DNA of 64,000 nt from an uncultured Oscillospiraceae bacterium (GCA_910588045.1 CAJUPS010000007.1:1-64000), one strand, 5' to 3'. Shown: positions 7,366 to 16,358, counted from the first letter of the stretch. Made by a program: numbers and translations. Notes: generated by a model not told the origin, from the letters alone.

Positions 7366-9918
7366 ATGAATACACCCCAAAAACGGGCAGCTGCGCTGCT
7401 CCTCGCCCTTGCCATGCTGCTGAGTCTGGCGGCCTGCGGCAAGAAGGAGGACGACGCCCAGCAGCTCTCCGCCAACGTGTACGTGCCCCAGTTCCTTGAT
7501 CTGAACCTGGAGAGCCTGGGGAAGAACTACGATCTGGACAGCGGCTGCACCGACGGGACCAACATCTATCTGCTGGTTTCCGTCTACCCCGACTATGAGG
7601 CCGGGGAGGAGGGAGATTCCCGCCACACCATCGTCCGGGTGCCCCTGGACGGCGGAGAGCCGTCGGAGCTGGAGAACTTCAAGCTCAGCGAGACCCCGGA
7701 GGGCTACGACCAGGCCGATACATATCCGCGCAGCATCCGCCTGGGGGCGGACGGCTCCCTCTGGCTGGAGGAAAACGTCTACGCCGCCAGCTACGACCTG
7801 CCGGAGGACTTCGACCCCGAGAACGACTACATGTGGAACTACGAGCAGACCGAGAGCGTCAGCCTGGAGTACCAGGTCCAGATGGACTCCACCGGCAACG
7901 TGATCACCAGCATTGAGACCAGCGACCTGGCTGAGAAGGTGGGCGCGGAGCACGGGCTGTACTCCGACGGGTTCCTGATCGACAAGGAGGGGGACCTGTT
8001 CGTCAGCACCGACGGGAAGATCACGGTGCTGGACTCCTCCCTGAACGTGCGCTTCGCCGTGGAGGATGAGAACCTGTGGGGCGCCAATCTCTGCCTGCTC
8101 TCAGACGGCACGGTGGCCGCCATGATGACCGTGTCCAACCCCGGCGACCAGAGCTACTCCCGCCAGCTACAGGTCATCGACAAGGCCACCAAAAAGTGGG
8201 GCGCAACCTACGAGCTGCCCCAGAACGCCTACGAGACCTACAACGGCGGCGGGGACTACCTCTTCTACTACAAGAACGGCGAGACCCTCTACGGCTACAA
8301 GGCCGAGGCGGCGGAGGGCGAGGAGCGCGGCGAGCGGCTCCTCAGCTGGCTGGACGCCGACATCAACTCCGATGAAATTTTGTTCTTCTCCTTCCTCTCC
8401 GACGGGCGGGTGGTGGTCATGACCCGCTCCTGGGGCCGGGGCGACAACGGTCCGGAGGTCAATCTGGCCGTCCTCACCTCCACCCCCAGGGACCAGCTGC
8501 CGGAGAAGACCACGCTCACCTACGCCGCCATGTATCTGGGGCAGTACGAGCGCAATCGGATCATCGACTTCAACAAGTCCAGCACCACCCACCGCATCGA
8601 GGTGACGGACTACTCCGAGTACGCCACCGACGAGGACTACAACGCCGGTGTCAACAAGCTGAACACCGAGATCCTGGCCGGAAAGGTGCCCGACATCATC
8701 AGCGTGGACAATCTGCCCCTGCGGCAGTACGGCGCCAAGGGCATCCTGGAGGACCTGTGGCCCTTCATCGACAATGACCCGGACCTGAGCCGGGAGAAGC
8801 TGATGGAGCGGGTGCTCACCGCCGCCGAGCAGGACGGCAAGCTCTACCAGGTCTTCGAGTCCTTCTCCATCCGGACCATCATCGGCGCCACCGACGTGGT
8901 GGGCGAGGACATGGGCTGGACCATGCAGGAGTTCCAGGACGCCCTCTCCTCCATGCCCGAGGGCTGCACGCCCTTCGGGGAGAGCAGCACCAAGAGCCAG
9001 ATGCTCACCGTCCTGCTCAGTCAGAACCTGGACAGCTTCGTGGACTGGAACACCGGCAAGTGCAGCTTTGACGGCGAGACCTTCAAGAGCGCCCTGGCCT
9101 TCTGCAACCAGTTCCCGGCGGAGTTCAGCTGGGAAAATTACGAGCACAGCGACAGCAACAGTGAGCCCGCCCGCATCGCCGACGGCCGCCAGATGCTGCT
9201 CGACGAGAGCCTGAACGATTTCCGGAGCATCCAGATGTACGAGGCCATGTTCGGCGGCACGGACGCCATGCAGCACTACTACCTCTCCTACAACTACGGC
9301 CCCAACGGCTACACCGTGGAGGTCACCGATGCGCCCGTGACCAACGAGTACGGCGGCGCCAACGAGTCCAACCGCCTGGTCCCCGGACGGTACATCACCT
9401 TCAAGGGCTTCCCCATGGAGGACGGCAGCTGCGGCAGCAGCTTTTCCATCTACGGCGGACTGTCCATGTCCAGCACCTGCAAGGACAAGGAGGGCGCCTG
9501 GTCCTTCATCCGGCAGCTGCTTCTGCCCGAAGGCGGAGACGACGGCTGGGGGATGAGCGGCTTCCCCATCAACAAGGAGGACTTCGAGAAGACGGCGGAG
9601 GAGTCCATGAAGGTGGAGTACGTGACCGACGGCGAGGGCAACCAGGTGCTGGACCTGGAGGGCAACCCCATCCAGGAGAGCAAGGGCGGTTGGGGCTGGG
9701 CCACCCTGAACATCGACCTCCAGGCCACCACCCAGCAGGAGTACGACCAGATCATGGAGCTCTATAACACCATCGACTCCATCTACAGCTACGACACCAA
9801 GATCTCCGAGATCGTCAGCGACGTGGCGGGCAGCTATTTTGCCGGGGACAAATCCCTGGATGAGACCGCCTCGCTCATTCAGAACCGTGTGAACACCTAT
9901 GTCAATGAAAGCCGTTAA
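7366..9918 (+). CDS. Large lipoprotein: propeller-like N-half plus ABC solute-binding C-half (paralogue 2)
   Basis: This 850-aa paralogue of the preceding gene has the same architecture: lipobox LAAC (Cys24), a propeller-like region to about residue 385, then a type-1 solute-binding domain (LNTEILAGKVPDIIS, MPEGCTPFGES, GAWSFIRQLLLP). It lacks the acidic insert but has an extra segment of about 60 residues near 615-680, rich in Tyr, Asn and Gly. Two binding lipoproteins for one permease pair suggest two ligands or a two-lobed surface receptor (inference). RBS AAGGAGG is good. The 3' end overlaps the first permease by 20 nt. Confidence 0.85.
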   Translation: MNTPQKRAAALLLALAMLLSLAACGKKEDDAQQLSANVYVPQFLDLNLESLGKNYDLDSGCTDGTNIYLLVSVYPDYEAGEEGDSRHTIVRVPLDGGEPSELENFKLSETPEGYDQADTYPRSIRLGADGSLWLEENVYAASYDLPEDFDPENDYMWNYEQTESVSLEYQVQMDSTGNVITSIETSDLAEKVGAEHGLYSDGFLIDKEGDLFVSTDGKITVLDSSLNVRFAVEDENLWGANLCLLSDGTVAAMMTVSNPGDQSYSRQLQVIDKATKKWGATYELPQNAYETYNGGGDYLFYYKNGETLYGYKAEAAEGEERGERLLSWLDADINSDEILFFSFLSDGRVVVMTRSWGRGDNGPEVNLAVLTSTPRDQLPEKTTLTYAAMYLGQYERNRIIDFNKSSTTHRIEVTDYSEYATDEDYNAGVNKLNTEILAGKVPDIISVDNLPLRQYGAKGILEDLWPFIDNDPDLSREKLMERVLTAAEQDGKLYQVFESFSIRTIIGATDVVGEDMGWTMQEFQDALSSMPEGCTPFGESSTKSQMLTVLLSQNLDSFVDWNTGKCSFDGETFKSALAFCNQFPAEFSWENYEHSDSNSEPARIADGRQMLLDESLNDFRSIQMYEAMFGGTDAMQHYYLSYNYGPNGYTVEVTDAPVTNEYGGANESNRLVPGRYITFKGFPMEDGSCGSSFSIYGGLSMSSTCKDKEGAWSFIRQLLLPEGGDDGWGMSGFPINKEDFEKTAEESMKVEYVTDGEGNQVLDLEGNPIQESKGGWGWATLNIDLQATTQQEYDQIMELYNTIDSIYSYDTKISEIVSDVAGSYFAGDKSLDETASLIQNRVNTYVNESR

Positions 9919-10837
9919 AGAGAAGAAAAGGAAAAAACAGGCCGGGAAGGCCCAGAGGGCATGGAACCGGAGCAACGACCACGTCCGGGACGTGATGCAC
10001 TCCGTGGCCTTCCTGACCCCCAGCGTGACGGGGGTGGCGGTGTTCTTCATCCTGCCGTTCCTGGTGGTGGTGTACTACTCCGTCATCCGCTCGCCCATGA
10101 ATCCGGAGTTCGTGTTCCTGGAGAACTTCCTGAATGTGCTCAACAACGCCTCCTTCCGCACCGCCGCCAAAAATACGGCCATGTTCTCCGCCATCGCGGT
10201 GCCCCTGGCCGTGGTGCTGAGCCTGGGCCTGGCGCTGATGCTGGAGTGCCGCATCCCCTGCAAGAGCCTGCTGCGCACCTTTTTCCTCAGTCCCATGATG
10301 GTGCCGGTGGCGTCGGTGGTGCTCATCTGGCAGGTGGTGTTCCACTACCGGGGGACGCTGAATGTGATACTGGACAACTTCGGCACGGAGGCCATCGACT
10401 GGCTGAACAGTCCCTATTGCCTGCTGGTGATCGTGGTATTGTTCCTCTGGAAGAACCTGGGGTACAACATGATCCTCTTCATGGCGGCGCTCAACAACAT
10501 CCCCAAGGAGCTTTTGGAGGTGGCGGACGTGGAGGGGGCCTCTGCGGCCCACAAGTTCTTCAACATCAAGCTGCGCTACCTCTCCCCCACGGTGCTGTTC
10601 GTGGCCATCCTCTCCATCATCAACTCCTTCAAGGTCTTCCGGGAGATCTACCTGCTCACGGGGGATTACCCCTACGACGGGCTGTACATGATGCAGCACT
10701 TCATGAACAACACCTTCAACAACCTGGATTACCAGAAGATGTCCTCGGCGGCGGTGCTGATGGCCCTGGTGATGGTGGCGCTCATCGCGCTGCTGTTCAA
10801 GGTGGAGGACGTGTTCGGTAAGGATGTGGAGGGTTAG
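9899..10837 (+). CDS. Sugar-type ABC transporter permease (LplB/UgpA-like)
   Basis: This 312-aa inner-membrane subunit starts with a Lys-rich cytosolic N-terminus and has six predicted membrane segments. A binding-protein-dependent permease EAA loop lies at about 203-225 (EVADVEGASAAHKFF). With the next gene it would form the transmembrane channel energised by the MalK-type ATPase at 14962. The ATG at 9899 lies inside the preceding gene (20-nt overlap); an ATG two codons later is equally possible and no strong RBS decides between them, so translational coupling is likely. Confidence 0.9.
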   Translation: MSMKAVKEKKRKKQAGKAQRAWNRSNDHVRDVMHSVAFLTPSVTGVAVFFILPFLVVVYYSVIRSPMNPEFVFLENFLNVLNNASFRTAAKNTAMFSAIAVPLAVVLSLGLALMLECRIPCKSLLRTFFLSPMMVPVASVVLIWQVVFHYRGTLNVILDNFGTEAIDWLNSPYCLLVIVVLFLWKNLGYNMILFMAALNNIPKELLEVADVEGASAAHKFFNIKLRYLSPTVLFVAILSIINSFKVFREIYLLTGDYPYDGLYMMQHFMNNTFNNLDYQKMSSAAVLMALVMVALIALLFKVEDVFGKDVEG

Positions 10838-10839
10838 CC

Positions 10840-11727
10840 ATGAAAAAGAATCGCTACTTCGCACGCACCGTCCTGACCGTGCTGGCGGCGTTCTTCGCGC
10901 TGTGGTTTTTGCTGCCCACGGTGCTGACCATCTCCAACTCCTTCATGACCCAGTCGGAGATCAGCGCCAACTACGGGAAGGTCTTCGCCAACGTCTCCGG
11001 CAGCGACGGCAAGGCGTACATCGCCGACACCGTCAACCTGAAATTCATCCCGGACAAGGTGACCCTCAGCCAGTACATCGCCGTGCTCATCCGCAGTCCG
11101 GACTACCTGCTGAAATTCTGGAACTCGGTGATCCTGGTGGTGCCCATCGTGCTGCTCCAGCTGGTGGTGGCCTCCGTGACGGCCTACGGCTTCACCCGCT
11201 GGCGGGGGAAGGTCCGCTCGTTTTTATTCTTCTTCTATGTCATATTGATGCTGATGCCCACGCAGGTCACCCTGGTGCCCAACTACCTGGTCAGCGATTG
11301 GGTGGGCCTTCTGAACACCCGGTGGGCCATCATTCTGCCGGGGGCCTTCGCGCCCTTCTCGGTGTTCCTGCTGACCAAGTCCATGCGGCGCATTCCCGCA
11401 TCGCTCATCGAGGCGGCCAAGCTGGACGGGTCCAGCGAGTGGCAGATCTTCAAGGACATCTGCCTGCCCCAGTGCCGCAGTGCGCTGTACTCCATCGCCA
11501 TCCTGGTCTTCATCGACTACTGGAACATGGTGGAGCAGCCCATTATCCTGCTGCCCAACGCGGATTTGCAGCCATTGAGCGTCTATCTGTCCACCATCAA
11601 CACCAGCGAGGTGGGGCTGGCCTTCGCCATCGCCACGATCTACATGGTCCCCTCCCTGCTGCTGTTCCTCCACGGGGAGGACTACCTGGTGGAGGGCATC
11701 GCCCATCAGGGCTCTGTAAAAGGTTAA
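10840..11727 (+). CDS. Sugar-type ABC transporter permease (UgpE/MalG-like)
   Basis: This 295-aa second transmembrane subunit starts 2 nt after the upstream permease ends. It has an N-terminal membrane helix, an unusually long first extracytoplasmic loop (about residues 32-100), then the core with an EAA motif at about 190-205 (IEAAKLDGSSEWQIF) and the usual C-terminal end shape (EDYLVEGIAHQGSVKG). It pairs with the permease at 9899 as an importer. The long first loop could contact the oversized binding lipoproteins (inference). Confidence 0.9.
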   Translation: MKKNRYFARTVLTVLAAFFALWFLLPTVLTISNSFMTQSEISANYGKVFANVSGSDGKAYIADTVNLKFIPDKVTLSQYIAVLIRSPDYLLKFWNSVILVVPIVLLQLVVASVTAYGFTRWRGKVRSFLFFFYVILMLMPTQVTLVPNYLVSDWVGLLNTRWAIILPGAFAPFSVFLLTKSMRRIPASLIEAAKLDGSSEWQIFKDICLPQCRSALYSIAILVFIDYWNMVEQPIILLPNADLQPLSVYLSTINTSEVGLAFAIATIYMVPSLLLFLHGEDYLVEGIAHQGSVKG

Positions 11728-11754
11728 AACCCCGCTTGAAAGGATGAACTGTCT

Positions 11755-13851
11755 ATGGAAGTGAAGGAAAAATCCAAAAAGAGGGAACTGATCAAAACCA
11801 TTGCCATCGTCTTTCTGGCGGTGCTGCTGGTGCTGACCTTCTTTTCCGGAACCATAATGAACTACTCCCTGCCCGAGGTGGCCACCCAGCTGGTCTCCTC
11901 CGGCACCATCAACGCGAAGATCCGCGGCAGCGGGACCATCGCCGCCAACGAGAGCTACGAGGTGATGCTGGAGCAGACCAGGGAGATCCGGTCCGTCTGC
12001 GTCAAGGTGGGCGACACCGTGGAGGTGGGCGACCTGCTGTTTGTCCTGGGCGACACCGAGAGCGAGGAGCTGAAGGCCGCCCAGGAGGCGTTGGAAAAGG
12101 CCCGCATCAACTACCAGCAGCAGGTCCTCAACTACTCCAAGGGCTACGCGGAGGACAACCAGAAGGTCAAGGCGCTCAGGGAGGACCTGGAGAAGGCCAT
12201 CGCCGAGCGGGACGCCAACTATGTCACCGACGAGCAGGTGTCCTACGCCAAGGGGGACCTGGCCGCCGCCAAGACCGCCCTCAGTCAGATCGAGTTCACC
12301 ATCAAGGAGCTCAACGCCATTGCCGGTGAGAGCGAGGAGTACACCCAGGCCAAGGCCAAGGTGACCGAGCTGGAGACCAAGATCAAGAGCCTGGAGACAG
12401 AGATCGAGGGGTATGAGAAGGACTTGGATAAGCTGGATACCGGGGATAGTGTTGATGCACAGAGGAAAATTGAAGATGCACAGGCCGCATTGAGGCAGGC
12501 ACAGATCAAATGGGAAAGTGATTGGAAAGCCTATGCAAGTACAATATCAACCTTGATGGAGAAAGCTGGCTTGGGTACATGGAATTTGGGCGGCGCGACT
12601 ACTTATACTTTTAATACAGATCAGCAAATTACTATTGAGGGCTATCTGCGTGGAAAAGAGTTAGGACTTACTCCCCCAACTTCAAGCGGAGGAGCAGGTA
12701 CTGGTTCCGAGAATACGGGGGTGCCTCAAACAAATACAGACCCTGAGTATAATTCGGATTGGAGGACTGCCTACGATACCCTCCTTGCTGATCAGAATAG
12801 TGTAGAAGCCAAGAACCAGGCTCTCCAACGTCTCATGCAGGACAGCAACATCACCTCCGGCAACGCCTGGGAGCAGCGCCGCACCATCCAGACCAAGATC
12901 GACAACGCCAGCGCTGAGATGTCCGCCACCCGGCAGGAGCTCTCCGCCGCCCAGCAGGTCGCGGACAACCTCTCCAACGCCAACTCCCAGCTGAAAGGCC
13001 AGATTCGGGAGCAGGAAGCCGCCCAGCGGGCCCAGGAGGCCACCATCACCCAGCTGGAGTCCACCCTGGCCGACCTCCAGGCCAAGCAGACCGTCTATAA
13101 GACGGCCTCGGAGACGGCAGACGCCAAGCAGCGGGAGCTCCAGAGTTCCCTGGCCGGGGACGGCATCGACAAGCAGCTCAACGATCTGAACCTACAGTCT
13201 CTTAGCCTCGAAATCGAGAAGCAGCAAGAGCTTGTAGATAAGTACACAAAGGATTCCGTGGATGCGGAGGTCACATCCAGCGTCTCCGGCGTCGTCAGCG
13301 CCATCAACGTCTCCGCAGGCAAGAAGAACGACCCCAGCACAGCGATGGCCGTCATCGACGTGGTGGACCGGGGATACATCATCAAGGTCCCCGTCACCAA
13401 CGAGCAGGCCAAGCAGGTGAAGGTGGGCGACACCGCCGAGGTCACCAACTATTACTGGGGCAACGACATCACCGCCACCCTGGAGTCCATCGCCCCCGAC
13501 CCCTCCAGCGGCGGGCAGAAGAAGCTGCTGGTCTTCCGGATCACCGGCGACATTGACTCCGGCACCAACATCAGCCTCTCCATCGGCCAGCGCAGCGCCA
13601 ACTTTGACACCATCGTACCCAAGAGCGCCCTGCGGGAGGACGCCAACGGCAAATTCGTCCTGGTGGTCACCAGCAAGAGCACGCCCCTGGGCAACCGCTA
13701 CACCGCCACCCGGGCCGACGTCCAGGTGCTGGCGGAGGACGACACCAGCGCCGCCGTCTCCGGCCTGGCCGCCAACGACTACATCATCACCACCTCCAGC
13801 AAGCCCCTGGATGCGGGCAGTCAGGTGCGGATGGTGGAGAACCCGTCATGA
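11755..13851 (+). CDS. HlyD/RND-type periplasmic adaptor (membrane-fusion) protein
   Basis: The 698-aa product has one N-terminal membrane anchor (about 13-34), a split lipoyl/barrel-sandwich region (about 47-97 and 505-535; KVGDTVEVGDLLFVLG), a long coiled-coil hairpin (about 100-500), and C-terminal beta-barrel/MP domains. Such adaptors bridge extracytoplasmic ABC or RND domains; in monoderms YknX is an example. The middle of the hairpin (about 225-355) is Gly/Ser/Thr/Asn-rich and encoded by clearly more AT-rich DNA (12430-12820) than the flanks. Its stop overlaps the start of the MacB-like gene (ATGA), so the two are coupled. An adaptor inside a sugar-importer operon is unusual. Confidence 0.88.
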   Translation: MEVKEKSKKRELIKTIAIVFLAVLLVLTFFSGTIMNYSLPEVATQLVSSGTINAKIRGSGTIAANESYEVMLEQTREIRSVCVKVGDTVEVGDLLFVLGDTESEELKAAQEALEKARINYQQQVLNYSKGYAEDNQKVKALREDLEKAIAERDANYVTDEQVSYAKGDLAAAKTALSQIEFTIKELNAIAGESEEYTQAKAKVTELETKIKSLETEIEGYEKDLDKLDTGDSVDAQRKIEDAQAALRQAQIKWESDWKAYASTISTLMEKAGLGTWNLGGATTYTFNTDQQITIEGYLRGKELGLTPPTSSGGAGTGSENTGVPQTNTDPEYNSDWRTAYDTLLADQNSVEAKNQALQRLMQDSNITSGNAWEQRRTIQTKIDNASAEMSATRQELSAAQQVADNLSNANSQLKGQIREQEAAQRAQEATITQLESTLADLQAKQTVYKTASETADAKQRELQSSLAGDGIDKQLNDLNLQSLSLEIEKQQELVDKYTKDSVDAEVTSSVSGVVSAINVSAGKKNDPSTAMAVIDVVDRGYIIKVPVTNEQAKQVKVGDTAEVTNYYWGNDITATLESIAPDPSSGGQKKLLVFRITGDIDSGTNISLSIGQRSANFDTIVPKSALREDANGKFVLVVTSKSTPLGNRYTATRADVQVLAEDDTSAAVSGLAANDYIITTSSKPLDAGSQVRMVENPS

Positions 13852-14984
13852 GTACACTGAAAAATCTGCCCCGGCGCATTCTGAACGCCATCAGGGGCTT
13901 CGGCTTCAAGCAGTGGTTTTTTCTGATCCTCAACGTGGTCCTGGTCCTGGGCGCCGTCGCCTGCGCCCTGGGCCTGCGCCGGGTCAGCGGGACCCTGGAC
14001 ACCCTGACCGCCGCCGGGCGGTTCCAGGGGGCGGGGGAGGTCCGCTACGCCCAACTGGCCTGCTACCTGCCGGTGGATGGCGGCAAGTCGGAGGAGGACA
14101 TCCGCTCCTTCCGCCAGAGCCTGGAGAACAAGATGAGCGAACAGTCCCTGGAGGCCGCAGAGGGCGGGCGGCTGTACCTGGACGCCTACAGCGGCGTATC
14201 CCAGCTCACCATCGCCTCGGAGAACGGCGGCAGCACCACCCTGAAGGCCGTGGGCGTGGGGGGAGAGTTCTTCTACTTCCACCCCCTGCGCCTCCGCTCC
14301 GGCTCCTACATCAAGGAGGGCGACCTGATGGACGACCTGGTGCTGCTGGACGAGGAGCTGGCCTGGAAGCTCTTCGGCGGCACGGACCTGGCGGGGCTCA
14401 CCGTGACCATCAACAACGTCCCCTTCGTGGTCTCCGGCGTGGTGTCCCGGGAGACGGATTTCGCCACCGAAAAGGCGTACACCGGGGACGGCGGGCTCTA
14501 CATGTCCTTCTCCGCCATGCGGCGGCTGGACGAGGACGCGACCATCACCAGCTACGAAATTACAATGCCCAACCCCATCGGGGGCTACGCCAGTGGAATC
14601 CTGTCGGATACCTTCCCCATCGGGACGGGGGACATCGTGGAGAACTCCAGCCGCTACAGCCTGCCCCACCTGTGGGAGGTCATCCAAAACTTCGGACAGC
14701 GCTCCATGCGTCTCAACGGCGTGATCTACCCCTACTGGGAGAACGCCGTTCGCCTGACGGAGGACTACGCGGCGGGGCTGCTGCTACTGGCGGTGCTGCT
14801 GGCGCTCTACCCCCTGCTGACGGCGCTGGTGCTGGGCATCAAGGAGATACGCCGGGCCTACCGCTTCGCCAAGGTGAAGATCCCCGAGAAGGTGGACGAG
14901 GCCGTGGAGAAGCGCCGGGAGGAGCGTCTGGAAAAGTCATTCAAGGAAAAGGAGGGGTCCGATGGCGGATCTGAGCCTTCGTAA
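13848..14984 (+). CDS. MacB-like periplasmic-core-domain membrane protein
   Basis: The 378-aa product has one N-terminal membrane helix (about 21-43), a large external domain (about 45-300) resembling the MacB periplasmic core/FtsX-type external domain (LDEELAWKLFGGTDLAGLTV, VPFVVSGVVSRETDF), a second membrane helix (about 303-325) and a charged cytosolic helix. Full MacB/YknZ permeases have four membrane helices; here only the two flanking the core are visible. No MacB/LolD-type ATPase is encoded beside it. It overlaps the adaptor gene by 4 nt and the MalK-type gene by 23 nt. It probably forms an assembly with the adaptor. The function is unknown. Confidence 0.75.
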   Translation: MSTLKNLPRRILNAIRGFGFKQWFFLILNVVLVLGAVACALGLRRVSGTLDTLTAAGRFQGAGEVRYAQLACYLPVDGGKSEEDIRSFRQSLENKMSEQSLEAAEGGRLYLDAYSGVSQLTIASENGGSTTLKAVGVGGEFFYFHPLRLRSGSYIKEGDLMDDLVLLDEELAWKLFGGTDLAGLTVTINNVPFVVSGVVSRETDFATEKAYTGDGGLYMSFSAMRRLDEDATITSYEITMPNPIGGYASGILSDTFPIGTGDIVENSSRYSLPHLWEVIQNFGQRSMRLNGVIYPYWENAVRLTEDYAAGLLLLAVLLALYPLLTALVLGIKEIRRAYRFAKVKIPEKVDEAVEKRREERLEKSFKEKEGSDGGSEPS

Positions 14985-16215
14985 CGTAAAGAAAATATAC
15001 GACAACACGGTGGTGGCGGTGCAGGCGTTCAACCTGGAGATCGCCGACAAGGAGTTCATCGTCCTGGTGGGCCCCTCCGGCTGTGGGAAGTCCACCACGC
15101 TGCGCATGGTGGCCGGTCTGGAGGACATCACCGAGGGGGAGATCTACATCGGGGGCCGGAAGGTGAACACCGTGCCCCCCAAGGACCGGGACATCGCCAT
15201 GGTGTTCCAGAACTACGCCCTCTACCCCCACATGACCGTCTACGACAACATCGCCTACGGCCTGAAGCTGCGGAAGTTCCCCAAGCGGGTCATCGACCAG
15301 AAGGTCCGGGAGGCGGCGGAGATCCTGGACATCACGGAGCTCCTGGGGCGCAAGCCCAAGGCCCTCTCCGGCGGTCAGCGCCAGCGGGTGGCCATCGGCC
15401 GGGCCATCGTCCGGGAACCCCAGGTGTTCCTCATGGACGAGCCCCTGAGCAACCTGGACGCCAAGCTGCGCAACCAGATGCGCTCGGAGATCATCAAGCT
15501 GCGCCAGAAGGTGAACACCACCTTCATCTACGTCACCCACGACCAGACCGAGGCCATGACCCTGGGGGACCGGATTGTCATCATGAAGGAGGGCTTCGTC
15601 CAGCAGGTGGGCACCCCCCAGGAGGTGTTCCACCACCCGGCCAACCTCTTCGTGGCGGGCTTCATTGGCACGCCACAAATGAACATCTTCGACGCGCAGC
15701 TCATCCGGGACGGCGAGCGCTACTTTGTGGAGCTGGGCGGTTTGCGGGTGGAGCTGTCCGCGGAGAAGACCGCCCGGCTGCTGGCAGGGGATGTGGCGTC
15801 CCAGCCGGTGAAGCTGGGGCTGCGGCCGGAGCACCTGACCCTCACGGATCGGGACGAGGCGGTATTCGCCGCCGTGGACGTGTCGGAGATGATGGGCAGC
15901 GCGGTGCACATCCATGTGAGCGCCTGCGGTCAGGACGTGGTCATCGTGGTGCCCCTCAGCGAGGAGGAGGAGACGGAGAACCTGCCCATGGGTCTGCCGG
16001 TGCGCTTCACCTTCCGGGGCAGCGCCGCCCACGTGTTCGACGCGGAGACCGGGCAGAACCTGGAGTATCCCCGCGCGGAGCCCTCCCAGGCATCCGCAGT
16101 GGAAGAAGCGCCTCCGGCGGAGGACTCCCAGGACGCTTTCCCGGAGGAGCCCGAGGAGATGACCGAGGAGGCGCTGGCAGCGGCCAAGCTGGGAGACCCC
16201 TTTGAAGACTACTAA
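14962..16215 (+). CDS. MalK/UgpC-type ABC transporter ATP-binding protein
   Basis: This 417-aa ATPase has Walker A GPSGCGKS (37-44), a Q-loop (MVFQNYALYPH), signature LSGGQRQRVAIGRA (about 134-147), Walker B VFLMDEPLSNLD, and H-loop YVTHDQTEAM. A C-terminal TOBE/MalK regulatory domain follows (about 240-365), and then an acidic Glu/Ala-rich tail of about 50 residues not usual in MalK. It is the only ATPase of the operon and should power the permease pair at 9899/10840. Its start lies inside the MacB-like gene, so all seven genes appear translationally linked. Confidence 0.93.
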   Translation: MADLSLRNVKKIYDNTVVAVQAFNLEIADKEFIVLVGPSGCGKSTTLRMVAGLEDITEGEIYIGGRKVNTVPPKDRDIAMVFQNYALYPHMTVYDNIAYGLKLRKFPKRVIDQKVREAAEILDITELLGRKPKALSGGQRQRVAIGRAIVREPQVFLMDEPLSNLDAKLRNQMRSEIIKLRQKVNTTFIYVTHDQTEAMTLGDRIVIMKEGFVQQVGTPQEVFHHPANLFVAGFIGTPQMNIFDAQLIRDGERYFVELGGLRVELSAEKTARLLAGDVASQPVKLGLRPEHLTLTDRDEAVFAAVDVSEMMGSAVHIHVSACGQDVVIVVPLSEEEETENLPMGLPVRFTFRGSAAHVFDAETGQNLEYPRAEPSQASAVEEAPPAEDSQDAFPEEPEEMTEEALAAAKLGDPFEDY

Positions 16216-16222
16216 TTTTCTT

Positions 16223-16247
16223 AAAAAAGATGCTTCGCATCTTTTTT
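16223..16247 (+). terminator. Terminator of the lipoprotein/ABC/adaptor operon
   Basis: AAAAAAGATGC-TTC-GCATCTTTTTT, a perfect 11-bp stem with a U-run, starts 8 nt after the last stop codon. Confidence 0.85.
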
Positions 16248-16309
16248 GAAAACGATTTCATTCTATTTCGCTCCTCCGGGCGCGAAACTCCTGCGGAGTG
16301 CCTTTTGAC
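16248..16309. repeat. Dispersed repeat copy (relative at 51142)
   Basis: This roughly 60-bp stretch (AACGATTTCATTCTATTTCGC...) aligns at roughly three quarters identity, by eye, with 51142-51200 inside the ribosomal operon. Both have a palindromic core of the form TTTCGC...GCGAAA or TTTGCGCC...GGCGCAAA. It is probably a member of a dispersed extragenic palindrome family. Confidence 0.5.
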
Positions 16310-16314
16310 AATCT

Positions 16315-16347
16315 AACGCCGTCCGGGCGCAATGCCCGGACGGCGTT
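16315..16347. terminator. Bidirectional terminator between convergent operons
   Basis: AACGCCGTCCGGGC (16315-16328), a GCAAT loop, and GCCCGGACGGCGTT (16334-16347) make a perfect 14-bp stem with a T-run, placed just before the convergent YesL gene stop. Confidence 0.85.
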
Positions 16348-16358
16348 TCTATATGGTT

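Noticed and set aside
4587..7475. 962-codon open frame on the minus strand opposite lipoprotein 1
   Set aside because: Its length is a by-product of GC-rich codon bias; the translation is low-complexity Val/Leu/Gly/His and lies opposite a clear lipoprotein gene with signal peptide and RBS.
12430..12820. Insertion sequence or foreign gene inside the adaptor gene
   Set aside because: The frame stays open, there are no terminal repeats or transposase, and the encoded stretch sits at a plausible hairpin tip; it is treated as a divergent segment instead.
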